Positions 45,385-54,654 of a stretch of 64,000 bases of DNA are shown piece by piece; positions within the stretch are counted from its first letter, which is position 1, and every line of letters starts with the position of its first letter. This stretch comes from Palsa-504 sp963818225 (GTDB taxonomy: Bacteria > Actinomycetota > Actinomycetes > Streptosporangiales > Streptosporangiaceae): positions 1 through 64,000 of the forward strand of contig CAWFRO010000001.1 of NCBI GenBank assembly GCA_963818225.1. The letters run 5' to 3'. The notes below the pieces were generated by a model, which saw only the letters and a list, made by a program, of their open reading frames with translations, searched no databases and was not told the origin of the DNA. A program made the position numbers and the translations under genes.

Positions 45385-45810
45385 ATGGCCAGGAACGCCA
45401 CCGATGACCTCGTCGCGCAGATCCTGCGTGCCTACGACACGATCACCGTCGTCGGCATCAGCTCGAGCCCGGTCAAAGAGGCGTTCCTGGTGCCCCGGCT
45501 GATGCAGCGCCACGGCTGGCGCATCATCCCGGTCAACCCGCACGCGGACCAGATCCTGGGCGAACACGTGTACCGCACTCTCGCCGAGGTCCCCGAGCAG
45601 GTCGGCTTCGTGGACGTGTTCCGGCCGCCGGCGGCCACCCCCGACATTGCCCGCCAGGCGGTGGCGGCCGGCGCGAGCGCGCTGTGGCTGCAGCTGGGCA
45701 TCGCGTCGGCCGAGGCACGCGAGATCGCCGAGAGCGCCGGGCTGCTCTACGTCGAGGACCGGTGCCTGGCCATCGAACGGCGCCGTCTGGGGCTCAGCGC
45801 CCCGAGATAG
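45385..45810 (+). CDS. CoA-binding domain protein
   Basis: This 141-residue single-domain Rossmann protein belongs to the CoA-binding family (PF13380): ITVVGISSSPVKEAFLVPRL, IIPVNPHADQILGE, then VDVFRPP and WLQLG. Its role is not defined; family members bind CoA. The ATG at 45385 follows the oxidoreductase stop, so the two form an operon. Confidence 0.85.
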   Translation: MARNATDDLVAQILRAYDTITVVGISSSPVKEAFLVPRLMQRHGWRIIPVNPHADQILGEHVYRTLAEVPEQVGFVDVFRPPAATPDIARQAVAAGASALWLQLGIASAEAREIAESAGLLYVEDRCLAIERRRLGLSAPR

Positions 45811-45892
45811 CCGGGACCCTGACGGGGTGGCAACGGGAAGCGCGCGAGGTATGGTCGGCTGAGAGCCAGGGGTTGCCACCACGAGTTCAGGG

Positions 45893-46267
45893 ATGGCCCA
45901 CGTGAGCGAACACGAAGCCGGCCTCGTCCGAGAAGTCTTTGCCCGGGTGCGCAACCGGGACCCCGGGGTCGCGGACCTGTATCACCAGGACGCCACGCTC
46001 ACCGCGGACGGCACGGTGCACGAGGGCCGGGACGCGATCCGCGCGTTCTATCTCGGTGTCTTCAGCGGCACCGGGCCGCACCCGACGGTGCGCGGCCTGT
46101 GGACCGGCGGCTCGATCTATGCCGCCCTGCTCGAGGTCAGCCGGGACGCGGGCGGTGTCATCCACGCCGTCGATGTGTTCGACGTGGACCGCGACGGGAT
46201 CCGGTCGATGCGGATCTGCCGCGGTGGCCTGGAGAAGGGGTGGGTTCCGCTCGCCGCCTCCGAATGA
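45893..46267 (+). CDS. SnoaL/NTF2-like protein
   Basis: This 124-residue protein has the NTF2-like pattern VADLYHQDATLTADGTVHEG with GRDAIRAFYLGVFSG and a final beta-sheet. Such domains are isomerases, hydratases or non-catalytic; nothing here decides which. The ATG at 45893 or GTG at 45902 are both possible starts. It lies 39 bp before the alcohol dehydrogenase gene and may be co-transcribed. Confidence 0.72.
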   Translation: MAHVSEHEAGLVREVFARVRNRDPGVADLYHQDATLTADGTVHEGRDAIRAFYLGVFSGTGPHPTVRGLWTGGSIYAALLEVSRDAGGVIHAVDVFDVDRDGIRSMRICRGGLEKGWVPLAASE

Positions 46268-46306
46268 GCGATGCCCGCCCGCCGCCAGAAGCAATCAGGA
46301 GGAGCG

Positions 46307-47380
46307 ATGAAGGCCGCCGTTCTGCGAGAGACCAACAAGCCGCTCACCATCGAGGACGTCCTTCTCGACCGGCCCGGGCCGCGCGAGGTGATCGTCAAGA
46401 CCGGGGCGGCAGGCCTGTGCCACAGCGATCTCAGCGTGATGAACGGGACCATCGCCATCATCGACCTGCCGGCCGTGCTCGGGCACGAGTCGGCCGGCAC
46501 GGTCATTGACGTCGGCCGCGACGTCACCTACGTGCGGCCGGGCGACCGCGTGATCACCTGCCTGTCGCAATTCTGCGGGCTGTGTGAGTACTGCCTCACG
46601 GGCCGCTCCTACCTCTGCCGGGAGCTGCGCGACGCCCAGCGCGCCCGGTCCCGGCTCAGCCAGGACGGGATCGCGATCGCGCAGTTCGCCGGGCTAGGGT
46701 CCTTCGCCGAGGAACTGCTCGTCCACGAGAACGCCATCGTCAAGTACGACGACGACATCCCGGCCGAGGTGGCGGCCGTCGTCGGCTGCGGCGTCACGAC
46801 TGGGCTCGGCGCGGCGCTCAACACGGCGCAGGTACGTCCGGCCTCGACGGCGGCGGTCATCGGGCTCGGCGGCGTCGGCCTCGCGGCGATCCAGGGCTGC
46901 TACATCGCCGGCGCCCGCCAGATCATCGCCGTCGACCGCTGGCCCGGGCGGCTCGAGCGGGCCATGGCCCTCGGGGCCACGCACGCCGTGAACGCGTCCG
47001 AGACCGACTCGGTGCAGGCCGTGCGCGAGCTGTCCGGCGGCGGCGTGGACTACGCGTTCGAGGCCGTCGGCCGCGGCGACACGGCCCAGCAGGCCTTCGA
47101 GATGACCCGGCCGGGCGGCATGGCCGTCATCGTCGGGGTCGTCTCCGGCATGGACATCACGGTGCCCGGCTCGCTGCTGCAGGGCGACCGCACCCTGCGC
47201 GGATGCTCGATGGGCTCGAACCGGTTCCGCATCGACATACCGAAGTGGCTGGACCTCTACCGCCAGGGCCGCCTGCGCCTGGATGAGTTCGTCACCTCGA
47301 GGATCACCCTCGGCCAGGTCAACGAGGGCTACGCGGCGATGGAGCGCGGCGAGGGAGCCCGCTCGGTGATCATCTTCTAG
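46307..47380 (+). CDS. zinc-dependent alcohol dehydrogenase
   Basis: This 357-residue protein is a class-III-like MDR dehydrogenase. Catalytic zinc ligands are Cys38 (GLCHSD) and the GHESAGTV motif. Structural-zinc cysteines lie in CGLCEYC and SYLC. The NAD loop is GLGGVGLAAIQG followed by AVDRWPGRL. The ATG at 46307 has GGAGGAG just upstream. It probably oxidises or forms a long-chain or mycothiol-linked alcohol or aldehyde; the substrate is not shown. Confidence 0.9.
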   Translation: MKAAVLRETNKPLTIEDVLLDRPGPREVIVKTGAAGLCHSDLSVMNGTIAIIDLPAVLGHESAGTVIDVGRDVTYVRPGDRVITCLSQFCGLCEYCLTGRSYLCRELRDAQRARSRLSQDGIAIAQFAGLGSFAEELLVHENAIVKYDDDIPAEVAAVVGCGVTTGLGAALNTAQVRPASTAAVIGLGGVGLAAIQGCYIAGARQIIAVDRWPGRLERAMALGATHAVNASETDSVQAVRELSGGGVDYAFEAVGRGDTAQQAFEMTRPGGMAVIVGVVSGMDITVPGSLLQGDRTLRGCSMGSNRFRIDIPKWLDLYRQGRLRLDEFVTSRITLGQVNEGYAAMERGEGARSVIIF

Positions 47381-47581
47381 GTGATCGCGGCGCGGCGACC
47401 CGCCCCCGCCCACGCGTGGGCCGTCCGGCCCTGGGTCACCACCAGTTCTCCTGGTCAGGGTCATCCATCGCCCATGTAGCGTAAAGTATTTAATCAGCTA
47501 CCATATGTGATCATCGGGGGCTGTGAGATCAACGAAATCGGTTCAGGACGGCCCGGGGCAGGCCGGGGGTACGGGCCAGCC

Positions 47582-49035
47582 ATGAGTTTGAGCTGCCCAG
47601 CCTGCTAGCGGCCATCGTTGAGTCGGCGAACGACTCGATCGTCAGCGCAACGCTGGACCACGTGATTACCAGCTGGAACGCGGCTGCTGAGCGGATGTAC
47701 GGCTACACCGCCGCCGAGATCATCGGACGCAGCACATCCCTGCTCATCCCACCGGAGATGGCCCCAGAGCTGATGTCCGTCTTCGAGCGCGTGCGGCAGG
47801 GAGAGGGGATCGAGAATTTCGAGATCCGGCTTCGCCGCAAGGATGGAAGCATTATCGAGGTGTTGCTGACTGATTCCCCGATCCGCGACGCCAGCGGCGC
47901 GGTGGTCGGGATATCCGCAATTACCCGGGATCTGACGGAGCGCAACCGCACCCATGCCCGCTTCCTGGCGCTGCTGGAGGCGGCACCGGACGCGACGGTG
48001 TGCGTGGACTCCGGTGGGCAGATCGTGCTGGTGAACGCCCAGGCCGAGCGGCTGTTCGGGTACGCGCGCGAGGAACTGGCCGGGCAGCCGGTCGAGATCC
48101 TGGTCCCCGACGCCATCAAAGCCGCCCACCCCGCCCTGCGCGCCGGGTACGCGACCGACCCCCGGCCCCGGCAGATGGGCGCCGGCCTGGATCTGTCCGG
48201 CCGGCGCCGCGACGGTACCACCTTCCCCGCCGAGATCTCCCTGTCCGCCATCGATACCGACCAGGGCATCCTGGTATCCGCCGCCGTCCGCGACGTCACC
48301 GAGCAGCGGCAGGCCCGCGACGATCTCAGGCGGATCAACCAGAACCTGGAATCCTTCTCCTACTCCCTAGCGCACGACCTGCGAACTCCGCTGCGCTCGC
48401 TGGCCGGGTTCAGCGCCGCTCTGATCGAGGATTACGCCGATACCCTCGGTGAGAATGGCCGTGCCTACGCTCAGCGGATCGAGGCCGCCAGCGAGCACAT
48501 GGGACGAATTCTTGATGACCTGCTGAATCTGTCCCGCCTCTCCGGGGCAAAGATCAGCCTCCGGCCGGTCGATCTCGGTGCCGAGGCGGCCGCTATCGCC
48601 GCCGAACTTCAGCGCCAGGACCCTGGCCGCATGGTCTGCTTTACCATCCAGCAGCCAGCCTGGGCACTGGCCGACCTCGTCCTCATCCGTGAAGTACTGC
48701 ACAACCTGCTGGGCAACGCCTGGAAGTTCACCAGCGGCCGTGCCAGCGCCTCGATCGAGTTCGGGATGACCCCCGCCACGGACTCCAGCGCCTGCTACTA
48801 CGTGCGCGACAACGGCGCGGGCTTCAACCCCGCATACACACACAAGCTGTTCCAGCCATTCCAGCGCCTGCACACCACGCAAGAGTTCCCCGGCACCGGC
48901 ATAGGCCTCGCCAGTGTGCGCCGGATCGTGGACCGGCACAACGGTCGTACCTGGGCCGAAGGCGCAGTCGGCGACGGCGCCACTATCTTCTTCACCCTCC
49001 GGGCCGCAGAACCTGCCGGGCCGCCGGATAAGTGA
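47582..49035 (+). CDS. PAS-PAS sensor histidine kinase, start region probably frameshifted
   Basis: Two PAS domains (SIVSATLDHVITSWNAAAER; ATVCVDSGGQIVLVNAQAER) precede a phytochrome-like kinase. The H box is FSYSLAHDLRTPLRSLAGF and the N box NLLGNAWKF; G boxes are DNGAGF and GTGIGLA. The first in-frame start, GTG 47662, cuts into PAS1. The same frame is open upstream to 47527 with no usable start codon. ATG 47582 in another frame would supply MSFELPSLLAAIVESAND if one base were missing after it, so I place the start there. No response regulator is adjacent. Confidence 0.85.
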
Positions 49036-49156
49036 CGATCCACAAAACACCGCCTGGACCTGAAACGGCTCTCAATCGGCAATGGATCGCACGCGCGGGG
49101 TCGCCAGCGCGATTACGGGGAACGCCGCGAGTGAAGGCCGCCGATGACGCGGGCGG

Positions 49157-49594
49157 TCACCGCCCGGCCAGCCGAACCTCGATCCGCTCCAGCGACCCCC
49201 ACAGTTCATTCGCCGGCATGGCCTGCGGCCGGATTCTCCGCAGCGTCTGGTTGGCCTCCGCCAGCGGCACCCCGCCGAGCATCAGGTACGCGATCGCTAC
49301 CGTCGAGGTGCGGGATATCCCGGCCTGGCAGTACACGCCGATGGTCAGGCCCGAGCCGGCCATGCTGGCCACGTGCCGGGCCGCGTACAGGATCAGCTCG
49401 TCCTGGCCCGGCTCCAGGTCCATGATCGGGAAATGGTCGATCGGAATCGGCAGTCCCGGCGGCTTGGTCTCTCCGCGCAGGTCCACCAGCCGCTGCGCGC
49501 CGGCGGTGACCATGGCCATAGCCAATCCGGCGTCGGCCAGCAGCACGTGATCGTCGAGCCGGCTGATGCCGACCACGGTGGGACCAGCGGTCAC
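49157..49594 (-). CDS. dual-specificity/tyrosine phosphatase-like protein
   Basis: This 145-residue protein has the CX5R loop at Cys89-Arg95 (YCQAGISRTS) and an upstream general-acid region DHFPIMDLEPG. The residue before Cys is Tyr rather than the usual His, which may lower activity. Family members remove phosphate from Tyr, Ser/Thr or lipids. The GTG at 49594 has GGAGG five bases upstream and overlaps the stop of a nine-codon upstream ORF. It is divergent from an SDR with two operator-like palindromes between them. Confidence 0.8.
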   Translation of the reverse strand: MTAGPTVVGISRLDDHVLLADAGLAMAMVTAGAQRLVDLRGETKPPGLPIPIDHFPIMDLEPGQDELILYAARHVASMAGSGLTIGVYCQAGISRTSTVAIAYLMLGGVPLAEANQTLRRIRPQAMPANELWGSLERIEVRLAGR

Positions 49595-49620
49595 CGGACC
49601 TCCGCCGGGCAGGGCACCAT
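49591..49620 (-). CDS. possible nine-residue leader ORF before the phosphatase
   Basis: ATG-GTG-CCC-TGC-CCG-GCG-GAG-GTC-CGG-TGA (MVPCPAEVR) ends in a GTGA overlap with the phosphatase start. The phosphatase Shine-Dalgarno lies inside it. It may be chance; no ribosome site for the ATG is obvious. Confidence 0.25.
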   Translation of the reverse strand: MVPCPAEVR

Positions 49621-49654
49621 GAAAAAACCTCCGACGTCGCGAGGGTAACGATAG

Positions 49655-49671
49655 CTAGAATGCCTTTCTAG
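49655..49671. promoter_or_regulatory. TetR-type operator A
   Basis: CTAGAATGCCTTTCTAG: arms CTAGAA/TTCTAG. It lies 60 bp before the phosphatase start. A CTGACA at 49685-49680 on the minus strand could be a -35 for that gene. Confidence 0.55.
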
Positions 49672-49773
49672 AAAGAATTGTCAGATAGGGGCCGGGACGT
49701 GTCAACTCGGCGCTGCGCAGCTTCTTCTCTCCCCGGGCGGCGCCCGCCCTGTAGAGTGCCATAAGCAAACAAT

Positions 49774-49790
49774 TTAGAATCTCCTTCTAA
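49774..49790. promoter_or_regulatory. TetR-type operator B
   Basis: TTAGAATCTCCTTCTAA: arms TTAGAA/TTCTAA, same geometry as sites A and C. It contains TAGAAT and abuts TAATAT (49788-49793), either of which could be the -10 of the SDR gene at 49861. Confidence 0.55.
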
Positions 49791-49860
49791 TATTCGGTTC
49801 ACCAAGACCGACGCCGCCGGATCCCGGCGGAGCGCGGCACGGTCAAGGGAGTGATGAGGC

Positions 49861-50661
49861 ATGGGCATCCTGGACGGCAAGGTCGTCATCGTGACGGGCG
49901 CCAGCCGGGGCATCGGGGCGGAGATCTCCCGCCGGTTCGCCGAGGTCGGCGCCGCGGTAGCGGTAGCGGCCCGTTCGGCCGGGCCGGGCACGTCGCCGCT
50001 GCCCGGCACGATCGGCGAGACCGTCGATCTGATCCGCGCGGACGGCGGCACGGCGGTGGCCATCCAGGTGGACCTAGCGCGGCCCGAGGACCGCGAGCGG
50101 CTGGTGGCCGAGGCCACCGCGGAGCTCGGCCCGGCCGACATCCTGGTCAATAACGCCGCCGTCACCTACTTCGCCCCGGTCACCGACTTCCGTGAGCGCC
50201 GCTACGACCTGATGTTCGACGTCCAGGTCAAGGCGGCGTTCCAGCTCGCCCAGCTGGTGGTGCCGGGCATGCAGCGCAGCGGCCGGGGCTGGATCCTGAA
50301 CATCTCCTCCGGCGCGGCGCGGCACCCTACCCTCCCGCCGACCGAGCGCGCCGCGGCCGGCGGCACCGTCTACGGGATGGTCAAGGCGGCCCTGGAGCGG
50401 TTCTCCACCGGCCTGGCCGCCGAGCTGTACAACGACAACATCGCCGTGAACGCGCTGTCACCCAACAAGGCCGTGCCGACGCCCGGCACGATCTATCACC
50501 AGCTCACCACCGAAGACGACCCGAATAACGAGCCGCGCGAGGTCTTTGCCGAGGCCGCCCTGATGCTGTGCAGCGCCGAGCCCAAGACCCTGACCGGGCG
50601 GGTCGCCTACTCCCAGGACCTGCTGGCCGAGCTCGGCGTCCCCCAGCCCGCCCGCCGCTAA
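49861..50661 (+). CDS. short-chain dehydrogenase/reductase
   Basis: This 266-residue SDR has the cofactor loop GASRGIG, NNAAVTYFAP, serine in LNISSGAA and the catalytic pair in YGMVK. The sequence resembles the hydroxyacyl or steroid-type SDRs found with acyl-CoA dehydrogenases. AAGGGAG precedes the ATG. Operator B upstream links it to the dehydrogenase operon that faces it. Its stop lies in the first unit of a short repeat. Confidence 0.87.
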   Translation: MGILDGKVVIVTGASRGIGAEISRRFAEVGAAVAVAARSAGPGTSPLPGTIGETVDLIRADGGTAVAIQVDLARPEDRERLVAEATAELGPADILVNNAAVTYFAPVTDFRERRYDLMFDVQVKAAFQLAQLVVPGMQRSGRGWILNISSGAARHPTLPPTERAAAGGTVYGMVKAALERFSTGLAAELYNDNIAVNALSPNKAVPTPGTIYHQLTTEDDPNNEPREVFAEAALMLCSAEPKTLTGRVAYSQDLLAELGVPQPARR

Positions 50662-50715
50662 CGCAGCCAGAAGCCGCTAACGCAGCGAAGCGCAGCCAGA
50701 AGGCCGCTAACGCAG
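50655..50715. repeat. three copies of CCGCTAACGCAG from the SDR stop codon onward
   Basis: Copies are at 50655-50666 (containing the TAA stop), 50674-50685 and 50704-50715, with related GCAGCCAGAAG spacers. Confidence 0.8.
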
Positions 50716-50722
50716 CAAGAAG

Positions 50723-50753
50723 CCGGCGGGCCGCCGGTGAGGCAGCCCGCCGG
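50723..50753. terminator. hairpin between convergent SDR and acyl-CoA dehydrogenase genes
   Basis: CCGGCGGGC (50723-50731) pairs with GCCCGCCGG (50745-50753) around a 13-nt loop. It sits between two converging genes and could act in both directions. Confidence 0.6.
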
Positions 50754-50768
50754 TCAGTCAAAAGGCCG

Positions 50769-51884
50769 TTACAGCCCGATCCGCGTCGCCAGCCGCTCCC
50801 GGTGGTAGCTGCCGTCGCCCAGGAACAGCTCGCTGGACTTCGCCCGCTTGAAGTACAGGTGGGCGTCGTGCTCCCAGGTGAACCCGATCCCGCCGTGGAT
50901 CTGGATGTTCTCCGCGGCCACGTGGAAATAGGTGTCCGAGGCGTACCCCTTCACCAGCGCGGCCAGGACGGGGACTTCCTCGGAGCCCTCCGCCACGGCC
51001 GCGGCCGCGTAGCCGACCGCCGACCGCAGCGACTCGACCTCGAGCAGCAGATCGGCGCAGCGGTGCTTGATGGCCTGGAAGCTGCCGATGGCCCGGCCGA
51101 ACTGATGGCGGATCTTGGCGTACTCCACCGCCATGTCCAGGGCCCGCTGGGCGCCGCCGAGCTGCTCGGCGGCCAGCGCGATCGCGGCGATGTCGAGGGT
51201 GTGATCCAGCACCGCGCCGGCCTCGCCCGGCGCGCCGATCAGCCGTCCGCTCACCCCGGTGAACTCCAGCCGGGCCAGCTTCCTGGTCTGGTCCAGCGTC
51301 GGCAGCGCGGTGCGGCGCAGCCCGGCGGCGTCCCCGTCCACCGCGAACAGCGACAGCCCGCCGCCGGTGGCCGCGACGACCAGGATCAAAGAGGCCGTGC
51401 CGCCGTCGAGCACGAAGCTCTTGTGCCCGTCCAGCCTCCAGCCCGTCCCGTCCTGGGCGGCCGACAGCCGGATCGCGCCCGGATCCCACGACCCGTCATC
51501 CTCGGTGAAGGCCAGCGTCGCGATGGTGTCCCCGGCGGCGATCCCGGGCAGCAGGTCCCGGCGCGCCTGCTCGTCCGTGCTGGCCAGCAGCGCCGTGGCG
51601 GCCAGCACCGCGCTGGCCAGGTACGGGCCGCCGTACAGCGCCGCGCCCATCTCCTCCAGCACGACGGCCTGCTCGGCGAAGGTGGCCCCGGCGCCGCCGT
51701 ACTCCTCCGGGATGGCCAGCGCCTGCAGGCCGAGCTGGTGGCCTGCCTGCTCCCATACCGAACGGTCCAGGCCGTCCTGCGTCTCCATCAGCTCACGCAC
51801 CCGCTTCAGCGGGGCCTGGTCGGCCATGAACCGCTGGACCGAATCCCGCAGCTGCTCCTGCTCCTCAGTGATGCCAATCGTCAC
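50769..51884 (-). CDS. acyl-CoA dehydrogenase (third gene of the operon)
   Basis: This 371-residue FAD enzyme has IPEEYGGAGATFAEQAVVLE, FGRAIGSFQAIKHRCADLLL and QIHGGIGFTWEHDAHLYFKR. Its short, divergent FAD/substrate segment is typical of the smaller partner in heteromeric actinobacterial dehydrogenases, so pairing with one of the two upstream enzymes is possible. The start ATG at 51884 lies 34 bp after the upstream gene. Confidence 0.9.
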   Translation of the reverse strand: MTIGITEEQEQLRDSVQRFMADQAPLKRVRELMETQDGLDRSVWEQAGHQLGLQALAIPEEYGGAGATFAEQAVVLEEMGAALYGGPYLASAVLAATALLASTDEQARRDLLPGIAAGDTIATLAFTEDDGSWDPGAIRLSAAQDGTGWRLDGHKSFVLDGGTASLILVVAATGGGLSLFAVDGDAAGLRRTALPTLDQTRKLARLEFTGVSGRLIGAPGEAGAVLDHTLDIAAIALAAEQLGGAQRALDMAVEYAKIRHQFGRAIGSFQAIKHRCADLLLEVESLRSAVGYAAAAVAEGSEEVPVLAALVKGYASDTYFHVAAENIQIHGGIGFTWEHDAHLYFKRAKSSELFLGDGSYHRERLATRIGL

Positions 51885-51918
51885 GACAGTGCTCCCGTTC
51901 CTCAGCGGTATCCGGCCG

Positions 51919-53142
51919 TCAGTGCGCTATCCGGGGCTCTTTGGGCAGGCCCAAAGCACGCTCACCGATGATGTTCCGCTGGATCTGGCTGGTGCCGGAG
52001 AAGATCGTGCCGGCCCGGCTGCTCAGGAACACGCTCTGCCACGGGGTGACCGGGTAGCCGTCCCCGTCCGGCCGCAGCAGGCCGTCCGAGCCCTCGATGC
52101 CGATCGCGACCTCGCCCAGGCGCTTGTGGTATTCGCTCCAGAACAGCTTGGCCACCGAGGCCTCCGGGCCCGGCGGGCGACCCGAGGTCAGCTGGGCCAG
52201 GGTGCGCAGGCCGGAGAAGCGCATCAGCTCGACCTGCGTGTAGGCCCACGCGAGCTGCTGGCGGACCAGCGGGTCGGAGGTCTTCCCGCGCTTGCGGGCC
52301 GTCTCCACCAGCTCCCAGAACTCCCGCTCGAAGCCGAGGTGCGCCACCGTCGCCCGGCCGCCCCGCTCGTTCCCGAGCGTGGTCATGGCCACCCGCCAGC
52401 CGTTGCCCAGCCCGCCGATGACGTTGAACATCGGCGCCCGTGCGCCGTCGAGGAAGTCCTCGCAGAACTCTGCGGCCCCCGACATCTGCTTGATCCGCCG
52501 GAACTCCACGCCGGGCTGGGTGAAGTCGATCAGCACGTAGGACAGCCCCGCGTGCTGTTCCGCGTCCGGGTTGGTCCGGCACAGCACGAACATCCGGTTG
52601 GCCCGGGCCGCTCCCGAGGTCCAGACCTTCTGGCCGGTGATGACGACCTCGTCGCCCTCCACCACGCCGCGGGTCTCCACGGCGGCCAGGTCCGAGCCGT
52701 GGTTCGGCTCGGAGAAGCCCTGGCAGTACCGGTCCTCACCGGAGATGATCCGGGGCAGGAAGAACGCCTTCTGCTCCGGCGTGCCGTGCACGATGACCGA
52801 CGGGCCGACCAGGCTCTCGCCCATGCCGCGGTTCACCATCGGCACGCCCGCCCGGTAGAACTCCTCGTTGAGCACGGCCAGCCGCACCGCGTCCAGGCCC
52901 AGGCCGCCGTACTCCTCCGGCCACTGGGCGCAGATCAGGCGCTTGGCCGCCAGCTTGGCCACCCACTCGGCGTAGACCGGGTGGCTCTCGGCGCTGGCCC
53001 GCTCGGCGGCGCGCTGGCTGCCTCCGGTCAGGGCCATGTTCCAGTCGAAGAGGCCGGCGAGCGCTTCCGGCGCCTCGGCCGCGATCCAGTCCCGCAGCTC
53101 CGCGCGGAACTGCGCGATCTCCGGGCCAAGGTCAAGCTCCAT
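51919..53142 (-). CDS. acyl-CoA dehydrogenase (second gene of the operon)
   Basis: This 407-residue protein has QWPEEYGGLGLDAVRLAVLN, the FAD-binding SEPNHGSDLAAVETRGV and GQKVWTSGAARANRMFVLCR. It ends with GTSQIQRNIIGERALGLPKE. It is in the FadE group of long or steroid-side-chain dehydrogenases. The C-terminal PKEPR is shared with the first gene of the operon. The gap to the upstream gene is 43 bp. Confidence 0.9.
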   Translation of the reverse strand: MELDLGPEIAQFRAELRDWIAAEAPEALAGLFDWNMALTGGSQRAAERASAESHPVYAEWVAKLAAKRLICAQWPEEYGGLGLDAVRLAVLNEEFYRAGVPMVNRGMGESLVGPSVIVHGTPEQKAFFLPRIISGEDRYCQGFSEPNHGSDLAAVETRGVVEGDEVVITGQKVWTSGAARANRMFVLCRTNPDAEQHAGLSYVLIDFTQPGVEFRRIKQMSGAAEFCEDFLDGARAPMFNVIGGLGNGWRVAMTTLGNERGGRATVAHLGFEREFWELVETARKRGKTSDPLVRQQLAWAYTQVELMRFSGLRTLAQLTSGRPPGPEASVAKLFWSEYHKRLGEVAIGIEGSDGLLRPDGDGYPVTPWQSVFLSSRAGTIFSGTSQIQRNIIGERALGLPKEPRIAH

Positions 53143-53185
53143 GAACTTCTCTCCTCACGCTGGGTTTAACGCTGGGTTCTGATGG

Positions 53186-54445
53186 TCAGGTCCGCTGGGT
53201 TCCGATAGTCAGGTCCTTGAACGGAACGTCCTGGTCAGTCCGCGGCTCCTTGGGCAGCCCGAGCACCCGCTCGCCGACGATGCCGCGCTGGATCTCATCC
53301 GTGCCGCCGGCGATCGAGGCCGAGGCACTGGACAGCGCCCGGAACTGGATCTCCCCGCCGCCCGGCGTGTCCGGCGAGTCGAGCATCCCCTGCGCGCCGA
53401 GCACGGCCATCCCGGTCTCCCGGCCGGCCCGGGCCAGCTGGGAGCGGGCCAGCTTGGCCAGCGAGCCGGCCGCGCTGGGCCGCCTGCCCTCGCGGGCGCT
53501 CTGCCCGGCGCGGGTCAGGTAGCCGTTCGTCGCCTCCTGGGCCCACAGCGCGGCCAGCTTCTGCCGCATCACCGGGTCGGTGACCTCGCCGAGCTCCTTG
53601 GCCACGTCGATGACCAGCTCGCTGACGCCGGTCCGGCCGGTCGTGCGCGCCTGGGCCACCCGGGTGGCCGCCGCGCCGGCCAGCTCGTCCAGCTGGCCTG
53701 CCTTGTGACCCGGCATGGCCGACGGCAGGGCCGTCGAGAAACGCTCGTACATCAGCACGGTCACCGCGACCGACCAGCCGCTGCCCTCCTCGGTGATCAG
53801 CCGGTCCTCGTCGATGTGCGCGTCGGTGAAGAACACCTCGTTGAAGCCGTGCTGGCCGTTCATCTGGTGCAGCGGCCTGACCTCGATGCCGGGCTGGCCG
53901 ACGTCGATGATGAAGAAGCTCAGGCCCCGGTGCTTGGGCACCTCGCGGTCGGTCCGGGCCAGCAGCATCCCGCGGTCGGCGTACTGGGCCCCGGAGGTCC
54001 ACACCTTCTGGCCGTTGACCGTCCAGCCGCCGCCCTCGTGCACCGCCCTGGTCTGCGCGCTGGCCAGGTCCGACCCGGACCCGGGCTCGGAGAAGAACTG
54101 GCACCACAGCTCCTCGCCGCGCACCAGCGCGGGCAGGAACCTGGCCTTCTGCTCCTCGCTCCCGTGGATCAGCAGCATCGGCCCGCCCAGCAGCTGGCCG
54201 AGCCCGGTGGGCGGGGGCAGCGCGCCTACCTCGGCGAAGGCCGACCGCACGCCCGCGGCGGCGTCGGCGGACAGCCCCTGGCCGAACCATTCCTGCGGCC
54301 AGGTGGGGAAGCCCCACCCCGACTCGGCCAGCCGGGCCCACCAGGCCCGCACGGTAAGGCCGGCCTCCCAGTTGGCGCTCAGCCAGTCCAGCGCCCCGTC
54401 CCTGGCCGCCAGGTAGGCGTCCGACCGATCGTCCGATTCCGGCAT
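53186..54445 (-). CDS. acyl-CoA dehydrogenase (first gene of the operon)
   Basis: This 419-residue protein has FPTWPQEWFGQGLS at the N terminus, SEPGSGSDLASAQTRAVHEG, GQKVWTSGAQYADRGMLLAR and GGTDEIQRGIVGERVLGLPK. The ATG at 54445 has GGGAGG nine bases upstream; an in-frame ATG at 54550 would lie in the promoter and was rejected. TTGACA and a TetR-type operator precede it. Confidence 0.9.
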   Translation of the reverse strand: MPESDDRSDAYLAARDGALDWLSANWEAGLTVRAWWARLAESGWGFPTWPQEWFGQGLSADAAAGVRSAFAEVGALPPPTGLGQLLGGPMLLIHGSEEQKARFLPALVRGEELWCQFFSEPGSGSDLASAQTRAVHEGGGWTVNGQKVWTSGAQYADRGMLLARTDREVPKHRGLSFFIIDVGQPGIEVRPLHQMNGQHGFNEVFFTDAHIDEDRLITEEGSGWSVAVTVLMYERFSTALPSAMPGHKAGQLDELAGAAATRVAQARTTGRTGVSELVIDVAKELGEVTDPVMRQKLAALWAQEATNGYLTRAGQSAREGRRPSAAGSLAKLARSQLARAGRETGMAVLGAQGMLDSPDTPGGGEIQFRALSSASASIAGGTDEIQRGIVGERVLGLPKEPRTDQDVPFKDLTIGTQRT

Positions 54446-54509
54446 CCCTGCCGCCTCCCTCGTGCCGCCGCGGCCGTATCGCACCGACCTGGCTTTTTGA
54501 GGATGAATC

Positions 54510-54526
54510 CTAGAATCGAATTCTAG
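54510..54526. promoter_or_regulatory. TetR-type operator C
   Basis: CTAGAATCGAATTCTAG: 7-bp arms CTAGAAT/ATTCTAG with 3-nt centre, the best of four related sites. It overlaps the -10 of the dehydrogenase operon. Confidence 0.7.
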
Positions 54527-54550
54527 ATCCGAGCGAACCGGCACTGTCAA
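54520..54550 (-). promoter_or_regulatory. candidate promoter of the acyl-CoA dehydrogenase operon
   Basis: On the minus strand a perfect TTGACA (54550-54545) is followed after 19 bp by TAGAAT (54525-54520), which is inside operator C. Repressor bound there would block RNA polymerase. Confidence 0.6.
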
Positions 54551-54654
54551 GGCTGCGGGCTCGTCCGGGGGACAGCTCCGCCAGCACGCCCCTCTGCCGC
54601 ATCCCGCCTCACATCAGCAACAGCGCAGCAGCAACCCGGGAGGAGAAGTTAGGC

